Source of the DNA: Ciona intestinalis
Lineage: Eukaryota; Chordata; Ascidiacea; Phlebobranchia; Cionidae
Length of the DNA: 64,000 nt
Reading direction: 5' to 3'
Assembly (NCBI RefSeq): GCF_000224145.3
Contig: NW_004190369.2
Coordinates: forward strand, 186,001-250,000
The notes under the pieces are model-generated. The model saw only the letters and a program-made list of their open reading frames with translations. It was not told the origin of the DNA and did not search any database. Made by a program: the position numbers and the translations under genes. Shown here one piece after another: positions 36,301-47,769 of the stretch (its first letter is position 1; each line of letters begins with the position of its first letter).

Positions 36301-39300
36301 CGTCGTACAGCAATCTGATTTATATATAGGTTTGGTATAACAAAAAAAAAGTTTTTCATCATTTCAAAATCCGATATTTTGTAAACTTGCAGCAAAACAC
36401 GTTGTAGCTCCTATTATAATGTCCTTATATGCGATTAAAATATGAAAAAAATATTATTGTTTGTTATACTATACTTAGGACCTTATATTAGACAAAGTTG
36501 TGATGCACTGCCACACACGGTATAACTCTCCCTCGTTACTTATATATATTGAGTGATTGATTCTACTCGATAGGCACCAGGCACCCAAAATGAATAATTT
36601 GTGCGATTTTAATCTTCAGTTGTTACTCAGTGACAAATTTTAGTTCAACGGCCTTAAAAAACCTCTGTAATTGCCACAAAAACGTATCGTGTTTCGACGT
36701 TTAGGATTTAAACTGACTGTTTATTATGATAGATGCTATACACGTAAGGTTATTCACCGCATAGCTTATTTAATAAGTATTTTAAAAACTGGTACATTTA
36801 ATTTTTTTCTTGAAAACTAGAAATATTAAAAATAAGTGCCTTTAAAATTACGTTTTTTCATTTTCTTAAAAACTGAAAAATACTTATTTACCACGCATAA
36901 AAATACTGGTGTTTATTTGTGTGTTTATTTCGTTTCATTTTACCTGTTGAACCAATTAAATGTGTATCTTGGGTAAGGGTAAGGATCATTGCTGCTAAAG
37001 TCGTAGCTGGCCTCTGGGCTCTGTAAAACAAACAAAACGTTAGTCAGGATATGCGTGTATATGCAAGGTGGCATTCTATTAATCTTAATCAGTGTCCATG
37101 ATTTTAGTTTCGAGGCGGTCGTCTGCGTGAGATTTGCACATTCGCTTTATGCATTGTTTAATTGCTTCAGGCAACGCTCTTATGTTCTGTTTATTTACAT
37201 TATCTATTCTGATATTTCGCCGGCGTTTTTGCTGTTTTTTTTGTGAGTATTTGTTCAACGGCATTCGCTGAAATGAGAAGTCATCTAACATAGCCTGTCG
37301 GTCGTTATTAGAACACCAACTCTACCTATGAACAGTCAGTTGTACCCCCACTGGTCTGTCGGAACTACCCCGTCGGCAAACTGTTTGTCCTTGTGTCTAT
37401 TCTGTTCCTATAAAAGTTGAGCGATCAATGATTCCACCTGTTTATGAGTCTAAGTCTACTTGCCGCAACGTGAAAAAGTTCCTTTTGTAAAAACAGTTAA
37501 CGAGCTAGTAACGCTCTGTTGGAAACGCTCGCAGTACTAGCGGTACCACATGCTTCAGTTCAACCATCCGTTACCAGCAGTCAGGGGCAAACACATTCCT
37601 AAAGGCTAATGCAAAGACAGCATATTGACAGTGTGGTAAACATTATAATGAAAGCTAAAGTGTTGAAAGGATATGTTGAAATTTTGGTCGTCAATTTCAG
37701 GAAAGGCTAACAGTATATTGTTGATTTTTTCCAGAATTCAATGCTTTGAAATGTCTTATAAAGACAGTGCTGTTGTTTTATCATGCTGTACGTTTACCAA
37801 GTACGGACCTAGTTAGTAAAGAATGCTTATTCCCACTTCGCTATGTGCAAACTTCTAATACGAAAATACTCAAAATCATCCGAAACTTTCCAAACTGTAT
37901 TTTTACTTCAAGTCCTGTTGCTGATGACGTCAGCGGTACGTCATCAAGTTGAAACAGCAACGCAACCCGAGCCTTTCCGAGTTATGCTCTCCATGATGTC
38001 ACGAACTGTTGTCAGGGTCAAGGGTCGTGACCCCACACGTTATATGACCACTTTCAACGTCATAGATGGGGATGTTACGTCACAATTAGTCTTCGGGTTT
38101 CCTCCAAGTTCTATGCGACCTCGTAATGTTTTGGGTAAATTTGTCTTTTTCTTTTTGGTTTATTTTTAAGTAGTTTCTGACCTGGGAGTTTTAATCGTTT
38201 GGCCGTCTGCTCAAATTTTCAGATGGGGCATTTTCTTTTATCTTGGTTCTATTTTCTGCTGCCACCTTTGTGAGCGTAAGTGTTCTTGGGCAAGACGCTT
38301 AACAGAAAACTTTCCCGGTAACTCGGTAATTTCTCGGGGAAGTTTTAATTTTTTGTAACAAATGGGTGACATTTTGGGTAACTTGGCATTTTGAGTAATT
38401 GGTACCTACTAGGTTTAGGCAAGTGTCTTTCCCAAGAACACATATATACGCCCACAATAGTAACAGCATTGACATGTACCCGGAAACGCGAGAGGCATGC
38501 GCGCCAACTCAACTGCTGTATACCACGCCAACGTTATTTCATCTTATTCTTCTCAGAACGAATGGAGTTGTTCGAATTTTCAAGAACTCAAAATGAAACT
38601 GTCCGTAAGGTCGCATTACGTCACCCGTGGCATGACGTATGGATTACGTCAGACCAGAGGCGGAGAATCAGGACTTGTTCGTTTCAAAACAATGTAAATG
38701 CTCGATGCACAGGATTGCCGTATCTCTATTTAGAAAAGTGGAATTCTACCGGAGAATGCTCTAACTCAGCAATCCAAAGACCTGGGACGGAATTTGCTGG
38801 GAAAATGAGGTTTAATCATTATTCAAGAGAAGGTGCTTTAGTAGGGCTTGTATATGTATACGCTACTGAAAGCTCTTGGCAACTTCAAGGACGGACTCAA
38901 ATAAGTTTGATAAACCATGCGCTTGCTGTTGCTTCTAAGCGGGCATGGGAGGAAAGCGTTAACTTCTTATTCGAGCAACAAATTAATCGATTTCGGACTC
39001 GAAAGAAAAGGAAAACAAAGCAAGGAAGAAGACGAAGGCGTAGAAGATGTACGATCAACCCGGTTGAGATACGGGATCGACTTATCGCCAAAGTTTCGAC
39101 CGAATCAATGAAGTCGAAAGTCCGCAGAGAATTGAAGATGAACCGGGCTTGCTCGCCGCACAGCAACGAGAGTAGAGTCGCCGTCGCTGCTAGAGTACCG
39201 TGGGTAACTATGGCGTATGAGGACAAGAAGTCATTACTGTGTTGTGTTGGGCACATAGTGAGATTAGAGCTACGAGAAGCGCTTATGGGCCTTGCCGATA

Positions 39301-42300
39301 CACGATGTGTTCGAAGGAAAAAATGGGGAAAATTAAGCGAAGGTGAAAGAGCTGTTTTCCTGGACAGATACTTAACTGTAGCGTGGGTAAGACGAAGCGC
39401 AGAAGCCGACCAATGGTTGAGTTCTATTATAAGTGATACATTAGACTCAAGAACCACCACGTTATGTTTCAGTAATGAATAATGTTAATGGTTGTTTAAT
39501 CACATTCGTTGGTACAGTTGTGTTCTTTTACTGGAGGTGTATATGGTCATATGAATAAATAGATAGAACGTATTTATCCTCGCTTTTTAATTTTTAACAC
39601 TTATTAGGCATTTTTTTGTAAAACCAGAAAACTGTACTTCTACTGAATGAAAAGATAGCAGATCAACTTTTTTAATATCTATTTTTCCCGCTACGCATAT
39701 TAAATGTTTAACGTTTACTAAACTGGTTCTTATTTATTAGTTTATAATGCAAACAAAAAACTTGTTTTGATAAGTCTAATCCAACAGCATCTTAAACTTT
39801 GAACTTGCGCCAATTTCTTGCCGTGTCATCATTCCCTTTATTACTCACAATTATAACATATAAACATGTAAATGTTATTGGACCTTATTACTCACATAGT
39901 TGTCTCGCAAGTCCGGGTGCAAATAGTCTAACCCATCGTCCATTATAGCAACAGTCACCCCCTTGCCCGTGTACCCCATGTTCCATGCAGCTTGTACGTT
40001 TAAATCTAAACCGGGTTTTCCACCGGCTTGTGCAGTGTTATTCTGAAAAATATATCAGTGCCATTGCTACTTCCAAATCATGTATAGATTATCATGAATC
40101 TACTAGACTAGAACACATGTCTTATTTAGACTATACTCAAATGTCTTATGCCGCGTTTGTTGACGTATTCATTATACGTTTTGTTTTAAATAGGTGAGAC
40201 ACACCAGGGGACTTCGGATTTAGGCCATATCTAGTTTTTCGTTACCCCGATGGGTTACCAACGTGCGGTTAATGTATAGGGACGTGAACACATAACCGGG
40301 TTTCCAATTTAAACCGAACTCTTCTTACATACAAATCTCCGTATACTCATTTAAAAATTAATAAATATAAACCTTGACATAAATAATAAGAAAATCGGGT
40401 TAACTTTCGTGAAATCCAAGTTAAAAACCACTGGTGAGAAACAAGCAATACTTACAATATACCATTGGTAGGGGTATAACGGGTCAAGCCCTTGATAGGC
40501 ACCAACTTTAACTTTATTGTGACCACGTTTAAGTCTTCCATATCCCTCCAACTGTCGCACTTTTTGTACCTGACAAAGCATATATGATTACATCGATGGT
40601 TTGGAAATGTCGGCGTGCCAATTGAATAAATAATTAAAATCAATTTTGTTCCTGACTACGTCACCAGAAATTTGCGTGAAGATAAGAGTATGCATAGCCT
40701 ACTAAAGATATCTTTATTAGGCCATGGAGTATGATAGGAACGACTGATGTAAAAAATTGTCTCGTGCCTTTTTGTTCTCAACCTTTACATTTTATTAATT
40801 CAACAATTTATAAAAAGTATGGCTTGTGCGAATTATAGAATAATAATAACCAATTTGTGGCTAAAATATACTTTTAAAGTTATTATAGTAGGGTGGGGAA
40901 AGACGTGACATCTTCAGCACATAATATCCAAATATCCTGATCAAGAAAATAAAACAAAATGTGTCCCGTCTTCCCCCATCCTACTATATCACTTTTCTGT
41001 TTTTACGTTTATATGCATATTTTTTTCATACAACGTCATACTTTAGTCTATAGAGTGTGGGCAACATGTTAACAATTATAGCAGTTGGACAAGAAAAAAC
41101 TGTTTAAACTTGACTTTCAAAACGTACACTTTTTTCGTGGTATTTACGTGTATTCAAAGTAATAAATACACTTATTAACCAAAATTAACTAAAGTTTTTA
41201 AACTGCCTCTTTTAACATGCGTGTTTTCGAATTGGTAAAATTGTAATCGGTGCGTAAAAAGCTGAAACACTCCTTGTGTGTTTTATTATATTCAGTGTTG
41301 TCAATTAATAAAAGTACGAATGTACTAGTTCGTGGTGTCACCTTAAAATCGTCATACACTTAGAGTTTGCGAATATTCGTTTCGTCTGCTTGGCGAGGCA
41401 TTTACCTATGTATTACTATATAGAGCTATTTACCTAAATTATGCCTGATAGCAACAACATTGAAAAAGTGCATAGACGAAGCAGTATCACAATGTTTAAT
41501 ATATCACGATTAGGTTTAATACAAACATAAACAGCCCTTATGTATTTCCATTTCAAACATTTCAGTTAAACAAAAACATCTTCAGTAATGTAAGAATTGA
41601 AAATCGTATCTTACGTATGGGCTGTAATGTTTGTCTTAAAAAATTATGTGTTTTATGCATTTAAATATATATACCTTTGGAGATAGGCGTAAGTTCCATA
41701 TGTACCGAAGACTCGGGCTTTCCGAAGCCGAGTCCAAGGTTCGGTGTCTGAAATGGTAAAGTCCTTCGTCCCCGACGACCTGTTATAATTATATCGATTT
41801 ATTGGGGAAAATCTGATGAACACTCGCGACCTATAGTGTGGTTACATTGGCGTAAATTTATGTATTAATCTCCAGCTAGAAACGTATTTTTGTGGCATTT
41901 TTTGTTTAGCTGTATAATAAAAAGTGATTTTGCAAGTATATTAATCTCTCTTACGCCATCGAGCTAATACTTAAACGTGCCCATTTTAAGTTTCAATGTG
42001 TGTTTCATGAAAACGACAAATTGGCGTATGAGCTACGACTAAACTTGCTTTTCCAATTAGAAAAGTTTGGATATTATAGGTATATTACTGTGGGGTAGGT
42101 TGGGACGCCTTTAGCACATACTACCCAATATCCCGATCATGTTTTAAACAAATGACAACGGTCTATTTTGTAATGAAATACAGTCAGAATCCGGTGCTAC
42201 GAAAAGCGAAACACACATATTCAAGTCCAGCAAATTATACAACAAAGGAGATATATTGTTCAGTAAATTATACAACAAAGGAGATATAAGTCGCCTGTAT

Positions 42301-44972
42301 AGCAGCGTCGGTCATTTAATCAAATAGAATATGAACATACATACAATCTACTGTGTGTTTTGTTTTAAACAGTTTGGACAAAGTATAATATAGAGGCACA
42401 AAATGCGTTAAGCAGAAAAGCCACAAAACCGTCTCTTCATCGCAAATAGCAAAATAAATTTGTTGAATTAAAAGTAGTTCTTTTGCTTGCGTATACCATT
42501 TTTATTTGGTACACAGGCTTCATGTCACTTATACTAAAAATATAGTACAAGACATACAATTCTTGATTTTATTTCACTGTTAGTTTGTTGCTCGCATCAC
42601 ATCCAGAAAGCCCATTAAGTCCTTTGTGCGACAGGACACCTCATCGCACTCGATCAGACGTATATATTTTTGCACCATTTTTTATCCTCGTGTGCTTACG
42701 AGTGACAACACTTTTCAACTTTGTGTATGATTTTTGTTTTTGATAGGGCTTATAATTTGGACAACCCATTTCATTAGTGACCACTATAGGTTGCAGCAAT
42801 GTTTTTTAAGTGTCTTGCCTATAAGGACACCTACGCCGATCAGTGTTAGCACCGCCGTGTAAACAGCACATCTGCATACAACGTTTTCGACAACGAAGCA
42901 AGCAATTACGCATTAGAGACCACAGGTTGGCCTGCAGGATAAAATCAATCTTTATAAATATTTAAACATTCACATCAGTTGTTGATCGCAGTTAGACTGT
43001 GGTCAGCCATTATTACAAGGCTGGTATTTTCAACATGTATAAAGAACCTATACCTAATTGCGCCTATATCATTTTGGGGATCTTTTCATTTGCATATTGT
43101 TTTGGCTTAATAAACATTATACTGCCCTTTATTGCGTATTTCATGCGGAAAGATCAGGCATCCATTATGTATTGTAGTAATAGCAGCATACTAATTGGAA
43201 TTTTAAAGAGGAAGTACGCTTTATAAATCACGGTATAGTTCGTACCTGCTCATTTAGCCCGGTTTTCTCCATCATAACATATGGCGTTCGTGACCACAAT
43301 CGATTCGTTTATGTCTAACATACAACCATGACGTATGCTTATTTTCGTAATTTAATGTAACAAAAAAATGGAAATATGTTCAAAACATTTAAAATTACAT
43401 ATTGGAGTACGGTGTTAGCAGAAATGACGCAGTAATGCAGTGTATATGTATATACGTCAATAGATTGCGGTGCCCTCTTTTTTAATAACGACCATTTAGG
43501 TGTCGAATTTCGTGATGTTAAATCTCTGCTTTACATATTAGAATAATGTTTATGGTTATCTGCACGCAGAAGCAAGAAACACACATAATAACGGTCTATG
43601 GGAGTCGTGAGGATACGGTTTCATAATTCTTTGAATGTTCTTTGTTTACTACCAAATAGGACGAGAAAATATATTGAAAAGGTGTCCCATCTTCCCCCAC
43701 CCTACTATATATCATGTGTATAATTGTGTACACATTTAAAAAAAACAGTGATAGAGTGGGTGGGGGTAAGATAAACTATGTTTTCATTTCCTTTTTTTCG
43801 TCCCATTTGGTAATAAACAACGAATAATATTATAGTCGGTTGGGGGAAGATAGGACAGCTTTAGCGCATATTATCCAAATATCCTGCATGACCGTGTTTA
43901 AACAATTACCAAATGTCTATAGAGATTTATAATCCTTGGAGTGTTCTTTGTACTACTAAGTAGAACGAGAAAATAAAATGAAAAGGTGTTCCATCTTTCC
44001 CCACCGTACTATATAACCGTATTTTTACGACTTCAAAAGAGCGTTGTCCATTGTGTAAAATTAGCAAATGGGGCATATTATGTGCAAATGGTCCCCTTTC
44101 CCGAAACACTAGGTTCAAAAGGTCAAATTAACAATGTTTAGTAACGGTTGTACATTTTCAAGTAGTCAATGAATTGTGCATTTCAAGTAGTCAATGAATT
44201 TAATGTTAGAATTGTTCAAATTCATGGCGTATTATATGTCAAAGGTATTGCCTTACATACAAGCCACCCAATATAACCTGTTTGTATTATACGAGTGCTC
44301 ATTGCTTTGTTTACTGAGTAAATCTCAAGAAAGTCTAAACGCCTATTATGCAAACACACCAATCATATAGCTGGGTTTATAAAATTTTACAGCGTGCAGT
44401 ATATTTCGCAAGTTTACGAAACTTTGCTGCAAGATTGGGTCTTATTACAATGACAATGCTATGCACAATGTATTTTCACTGTAATAATGGGTCGGTCGTT
44501 AGTGTATTGCATAATACTGGATGACATGTTACAACCCGCGTTTGCCGTTTTAAATCTATTGTGCCACACGGGCGATGTTTACAAAATGGTCGCCATTTTT
44601 AAGTATATTTTATACCCATTTACCGTTTAAACCCCTAATCCCTACTATATAGCCTCTACTTGCACCTGGCTAGACTTAACCTCGTGTTTTTTGATGGACT
44701 CGGACGAACACATTACTTACCATGCCTCGGTTTTCAAACCCATGTCTTGCTGCTAACCAGTCTGCATGGTCATGGTTCGAACTTGGTTCAGCTGATTTGA
44801 TTGTGACCAGAAAGTCGTTCGTATAAACTCGTTTCTTTGCCGCCGAAACCAATAAAGAACCGGTTCGAATCCCAGCCAAGTCGGTGTCCCAGCTCATTAG
44901 CGTTAGGAGCAGTATATAAGACAGCGCCCTCGAAAACGACCGAGTTTGGCCGGCATAGCAGTTGTCTGCCAT
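27373..44972 (-). CDS. PCSK2: Proprotein convertase subtilisin/kexin type 2 (PC2), complete
   Basis: Fourteen minus-strand exons join in frame: 44721-44972, 41675-41779, 40456-40569, 39896-40042, 36944-37020, 35369-35545, 34436-34523, 32477-32692, 31379-31507, 29868-29993, 29230-29397, 28321-28448, 27975-28066 and 27373-27536, giving 660 residues (human PC2 has 638). A hydrophobic signal segment lies at about 13-29, the propeptide follows, and the RLKR autocleavage site is at 131-134. Catalytic residues are Asp192 (DDG), His233 (SHGTRC) and Ser409 (SGTSAAAP). The oxyanion position, Asp335 in WASGDGG, is Asp rather than Asn, the hallmark of PC2. The P domain holds RRGDL and GTWKLRV. PC2 cleaves prohormones and neuropeptide precursors at dibasic sites in secretory granules, in vertebrates with the 7B2 chaperone. 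Introns contain a tRNA-Lys and, on the other strand, a nested gene. Confidence 0.96.
28165..28265 (-). mobile_element. SINE tail fragment in PCSK2 intron 12
   Basis: Reverse SINE tail: CAACACAGGTGTTCCGTTTC, then ACCCGCTTGTGAATTACCAG and GTGTGACGATTGTGTT. Confidence 0.5.
28475..28547 (-). tRNA. tRNA-Lys (CTT) inside PCSK2 intron 11
   Basis: Identical to the tRNA at 20615-20687, with the CTT anticodon in loop CTCTTAA and an intact cloverleaf. It lies on the same strand as PCSK2. Its 3' end is only 26 nt before PCSK2 exon 12 (28448), so a TTTT run serves both as the likely pol III terminator and as part of the exon's polypyrimidine tract. Confidence 0.95.
30374..30567. mobile_element. TIR element (MITE), TAGTAGGG family
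   Basis: Left end TAGTAGGGCGTGGAAGATGG and right end CCATCTTCTCCCACCCTCCC are inverted repeats. The interior has TCTTTTGAATGTTC and TTTACTAACAAATTCGACAA. Confidence 0.75.
30567..30764. mobile_element. TIR element (MITE), opposite orientation, abutting the previous one
   Basis: Left end TTAGGGTGGGGGAAGATGGG and right end CCATCTTCCCCCATCCTACT. The interior is the reverse complement of the neighbouring copy type, so the two sit head to head. Confidence 0.8.
31126..31194. repeat. Three-copy direct repeat around GATGACAGTCGGGTGTT
   Basis: GATGACAGTCGGGTGTT occurs three times within about 70 bp, in PCSK2 intron 9. Confidence 0.8.
31680..31970. repeat. Interspersed repeat block
   Basis: It shares GTCAATTAATAAAGGAATGATAGTA-type, TTCGTGGTGTCACCCAAAA and GCAATATGTGCTTAAGTGTC blocks with 21960-22260, 25400-25620 and 41220-41350. 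It probably marks a longer, decayed TIR-element subfamily. Confidence 0.65.
33229..33278. other. Assembly gap (50 N) in PCSK2 intron 7
   Basis: A run of exactly 50 N. The sequence on the right begins inside a SINE, so a repeat probably caused the break. Confidence 0.99.
33279..33390 (+). mobile_element. SINE tail after assembly gap
   Basis: Tail module with ACATACATGGCAACTCGTAA, a GGCACGAGGTGTTAAACCCG segment, and the TAAGTTACATTCATTCATTC end. The head is lost in the gap. Confidence 0.8.
33650..33844. mobile_element. TIR element, diverged copy
   Basis: GGCGGGGTAAAATGGGACAC at the left and CTATACCCCACCCTACCATA at the right are imperfect inverted ends about 195 bp apart. Confidence 0.6.
35700..35765 (-). 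mobile_element. SINE body fragment
   Basis: GTTGATAATTTGGACAACCC then ATTAGTGATCACTGGGTTGG: a short reverse SINE piece in PCSK2 intron 5. Confidence 0.55.
37843..39482 (+). CDS. Nested two-exon gene in PCSK2 intron 4, putative secreted protein
   Basis: Exon A 37843-38134 and exon B 38557-39482 join in one frame (donor TTGG|GTAAAT, acceptor TCTTATTCTTCTCAG) to give 405 residues. Exon B alone is open for over 300 codons, far beyond chance here. The N-terminus has a signal-peptide-like core ([14 protein letters not shown]). The stretch around the junction ([14 protein letters not shown]... [11 protein letters not shown]) weakly resembles a TGF-beta-type propeptide, and a basic tract with [17 protein letters not shown] near residue 250 looks like a convertase site. 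However, the 144-residue C-terminal part, with six Cys, lacks the GW..WI..P and CxC signatures of TGF-beta ligands, so I leave it unassigned. AATAAA at 39554-39559 supports the 3' end. It is antisense to PCSK2, between its exons 4 and 5. Confidence 0.65.
38270..38470. mobile_element. Two opposed SINE fragments in the nested gene's intron
   Basis: GTGTTCTTGGGCAAGACGCT (forward body piece, about 38280) and AAGTGTCTTTCCCAAGAACA (reverse body piece, about 38420) face each other in the 422-bp intron. Confidence 0.5.
40884..40988. mobile_element. TIR element, internally deleted
   Basis: TAGTAGGGTGGGGAAAGACG and CGTCTTCCCCCATCCTACTA ends are intact, but only about 105 bp apart, half the usual length. 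Confidence 0.75.
41050..41350. repeat. Interspersed repeat block
   Basis: It carries the block order of 21905-22200: GCAACATGTTAACAATTATA, TTCGTGGTATTTACGTGTAT, GTCAATTAATAAAAG, GTTCGTGGTGTCACC. It lies in PCSK2 intron 2. Confidence 0.65.
42215..42290. repeat. Two-copy tandem repeat, about 33 bp
   Basis: AAATTATACAACAAAGGAGA and its next bases are repeated twice in tandem. Confidence 0.8.
42690..42870 (-). mobile_element. Old SINE copy in PCSK2 intron 1
   Basis: Reverse landmarks TTATAATTTGGACAACCCAT, GTGACCACTATAGGTTGCAG and AGTGTCTTGCCTATAAGGAC appear in SINE order. Confidence 0.6.
43582..43712. mobile_element. TIR element, 5'-truncated
   Basis: The interior (TCTTTGAATGTTCTTTGTTT) and right end (CATCTTCCCCCACCCTACTA) are present; the left terminus is missing. 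Confidence 0.65.
43830..44015. mobile_element. TIR element, about 185 bp
   Basis: Left end TAGTCGGTTGGGGGAAGATA and right end CCATCTTTCCCCACCGTACT are inverted, with TA at both edges. Confidence 0.75.
44130..44205. repeat. Two-copy tandem repeat
   Basis: TTTCAAGTAGTCAATGAATT appears twice within about 60 bp. Confidence 0.8.
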
Positions 44973-47769
44973 TCAAATAAAATGCTGCTTTAAGAATTCT
45001 TCGTTTTTTCACCGTGTTTTTAATTAATTTAAATTACAATAAAACAGCTTAACCGTTAACGTCCCTGTAAGATAATGAATTTATTTGTAAACGGAAATGT
45101 ATAAAACTGCGCACCTAATACCCTTTTAACTTACGACAGTCGACCTAGGTTCTAACCGATGTTCGTTCTAACCGTCGCTTCACCCTAAGAGTGATACACC
45201 AGGTTATACAAGCTCTTCTCTGTGAGAATTTATAAATAACCATCGCATATCTTGGGCCGTCTTACGTACGCTGTACCTAATCGATAAATAACCGCAGAAA
45301 AAAATCCATTTCCTCTCAGTATTTTCCAATGACGTCAATATTATGACGTAGAAATTCTATATCTAAGCTTCCGAGTAAACATAATTGATCCGTAAAGCTT
45401 CGCCCTTTTTACTGCGGTTAACGATAAATACGCCCCTTTTATATCTAATAACTGATACAATTCTACAACTGTAATACATTATGTCAGCTGGCGCAGTAAC
45501 ACTATTACAATATTTGCAGCCTAAACCTTTTACATTTTTTTATCAGTTAAATAAAACGCCTTTCACGTGACACTTCTTGCGCTGTTATACCCCTAACATA
45601 TGCCACGTTCGTAATTATAAAGATATTCCAGATATACCGTTCTATGTGCGACTGTAATACATTATAGTACCAGCTGTTACAGTATTTACTATCCAATACA
45701 TACACGTGCGACATTGTCTTACAATCCAATTCCTATACCGTACCCTTTTATCGAACAATTTTCGCTTACCGCTTTCCCAATTATAAACACATTGAGATAT
45801 ACCTTCTATAAGATATCCGATAAAACTTTTCTTATTCTTTTCTGCCCTACCGCGTACGTTTCACAATATCAGTGTTGCTCCGGTAAGCTTAATTACGTCC
45901 CTGCCCGCTTATGTATTATTCATACACAAAAACTAGCCATGCGTGACGGCCTGTCGTTGCTGGTATTGTGACGTAAAATGACAATCAAAAAAGGATTAGA
46001 ATACGTTCGATAGGATAGGGAATTTAAAACACTATTGATTATCTGGCACAGATGTATAAGATGTTTGCACCGTGGCCTATCGAATGTGTTTAGAATACAT
46101 TCATGTGTGTGATAATACACAAACAGAGATCTATCTTCGCTACATTTATAGTACTTTGTGGCAAGATGGAATACAGTTAGCACCCAAATCCCATATTTTT
46201 TAAATCGTGTATTTAACAATTACCAGCGCTCTTTAGAGCCACGATTATATGAATTCCATCTTACCTTAACCTACTATATTGGATTTATTTAACGCCAGTT
46301 ATGACCCGACTGTTCTTAATCCATATCGACAGCTCCTTTAACTTCATAGTAGGCTATAGGTACGCATAAGACAGTGTATGTTTTTTTCTTTATCGCCACA
46401 TATGGTAATAAGTCAAAAATATTTACACAAAAATAACCGCATTCTCAAGATTATGAAACAGCTTTGTTGATTTTTAAAAGCACGATTATGCAATATTACG
46501 TGATCATGGTATCCATCTTTCCTCACAGTACTATAGTTTTTACCTCTTAGCCAGTAACCCCTAGCCCTAATCCTTCACTTTCCTATTCTATCGACTTTTA
46601 ATTACCTTTAGTAGGTTAAAACTATTGTAGGTGTATGTGTCATTGATCAAGACACAGATAGAACTTTGCTGAAAACCAGTGATACCTTAGGAGTAGTCAG
46701 CGTTATATCCTTGTACTGCCAGGCGTTTTTTTGCAAAACGAGGAACAAGTCTATTTTAAAGATTTAATATCGTGGTGTTACTTACGCGTGTATGACCTAA
46801 TAATGAAATACTGAAATGCACGATTGTAAATCAAAATGCGTAAACAAATAGCAGGTTAAAAAAACAGAATAATTTTAAGCGCAACCGTTAGCGCCGATTA
46901 GCGGTAGTAATATATGCTTACAGTCGGTCAGAAGAGGGCGGTATAAAACGTTTGGTCATGTATATATCGACGTCGGTTCATTTATATCATATTTGGCTTA
47001 AGTTATTGCATAAAAGTTGTTATTTTGGCCAAACTAAACTATTGTAAAAAAGATTGTTGGTATTGAACACACTGAAAACAAAAAGGAAATTATAAACAAA
47101 AGTATAGGAAAGATAATATTATTGCAAAATTGACGTATTCAGGCGTGTTAGTAAATGCATTTATGAAAAAAATGATAATGCTAAAGGGCATAACAAAACA
47201 TACAGAATCGGGCATAAGGCTTAACAACAATATTTTTTATGGTGCTTCTCAACGATTTAGCTGTAACCAAAAAATAAAACATAAATTAACAGCAAAATGA
47301 CAACCCAAATTCTAAATCTACATTTCTCACAACTTTTTTTAAGCATTCAACAAAAAAGTTTAACTTTTACAAACACAGTCAAATGCCTTATGAACTACCA
47401 TAGTCACTAAACTGTGACCCCTTTTTTGGGTCACAAACCAAAGGTTGAGAAGCACTTAATTAGAGAATTTTGTTTCAGGTGTTATATTGTTGTAAAATAA
47501 GAATCCGAATTTTATTCATTACTATAAAATAAATTGAGGTCTTTGAAAACAACATTCCATGGGTTAGTTAAAGGTTTAACAACCAATCTTATTTGCTACT
47601 GCATAACTAAGAAAAAATAAAGTAACACAACAGTAACCTAAACCTTAAATTACATAATTTCATTTGATTTAAACGAGAAATATTCTAAGACTACACCGCC
47701 AATAATACAATTGCCTACAACGCAATAACAACCCACTGTAGCAGCTATAATGTCAATATAATGGGATCC
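44973..47769. other. Intergenic DNA between PCSK2 and the hydrolase gene
   Basis: No coding exon recognised. A decayed TIR-element copy lies at about 46150-46280 (CAAGATGGAATAC ... TTCCATCTTACCTTAACCTA). PCSK2 promoter elements must lie near 44973-45200, but I see no clear TATA box. TTTATT (reverse AATAAA) at about 47513 is a possible poly(A) signal for the hydrolase gene. Confidence 0.4.

Noticed and set aside
38391..38556. Extension of the nested gene's reading frame upstream of 38557
   Set aside because: The frame is open by chance across SINE-derived sequence. The strong acceptor at 38556 and the in-phase first exon at 37843-38134 explain the gene better.
38897..39460. Minus-strand ORF of 187 codons
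   Set aside because: It lies antisense to the longer plus-strand exon of the nested gene and has no splice or domain support; the basic plus-strand run explains its Leu/Phe-rich content.
42999..43226. Small membrane protein ORF
   Set aside because: Hydrophobic translation alone is weak evidence in AT-rich intron DNA; no neighbours, signals or homology seen.
46930..46955. GGGCGGTATAAAACG as a TATA promoter
   Set aside because: No gene follows on the plus strand within several kilobases, so a chance match is likely.
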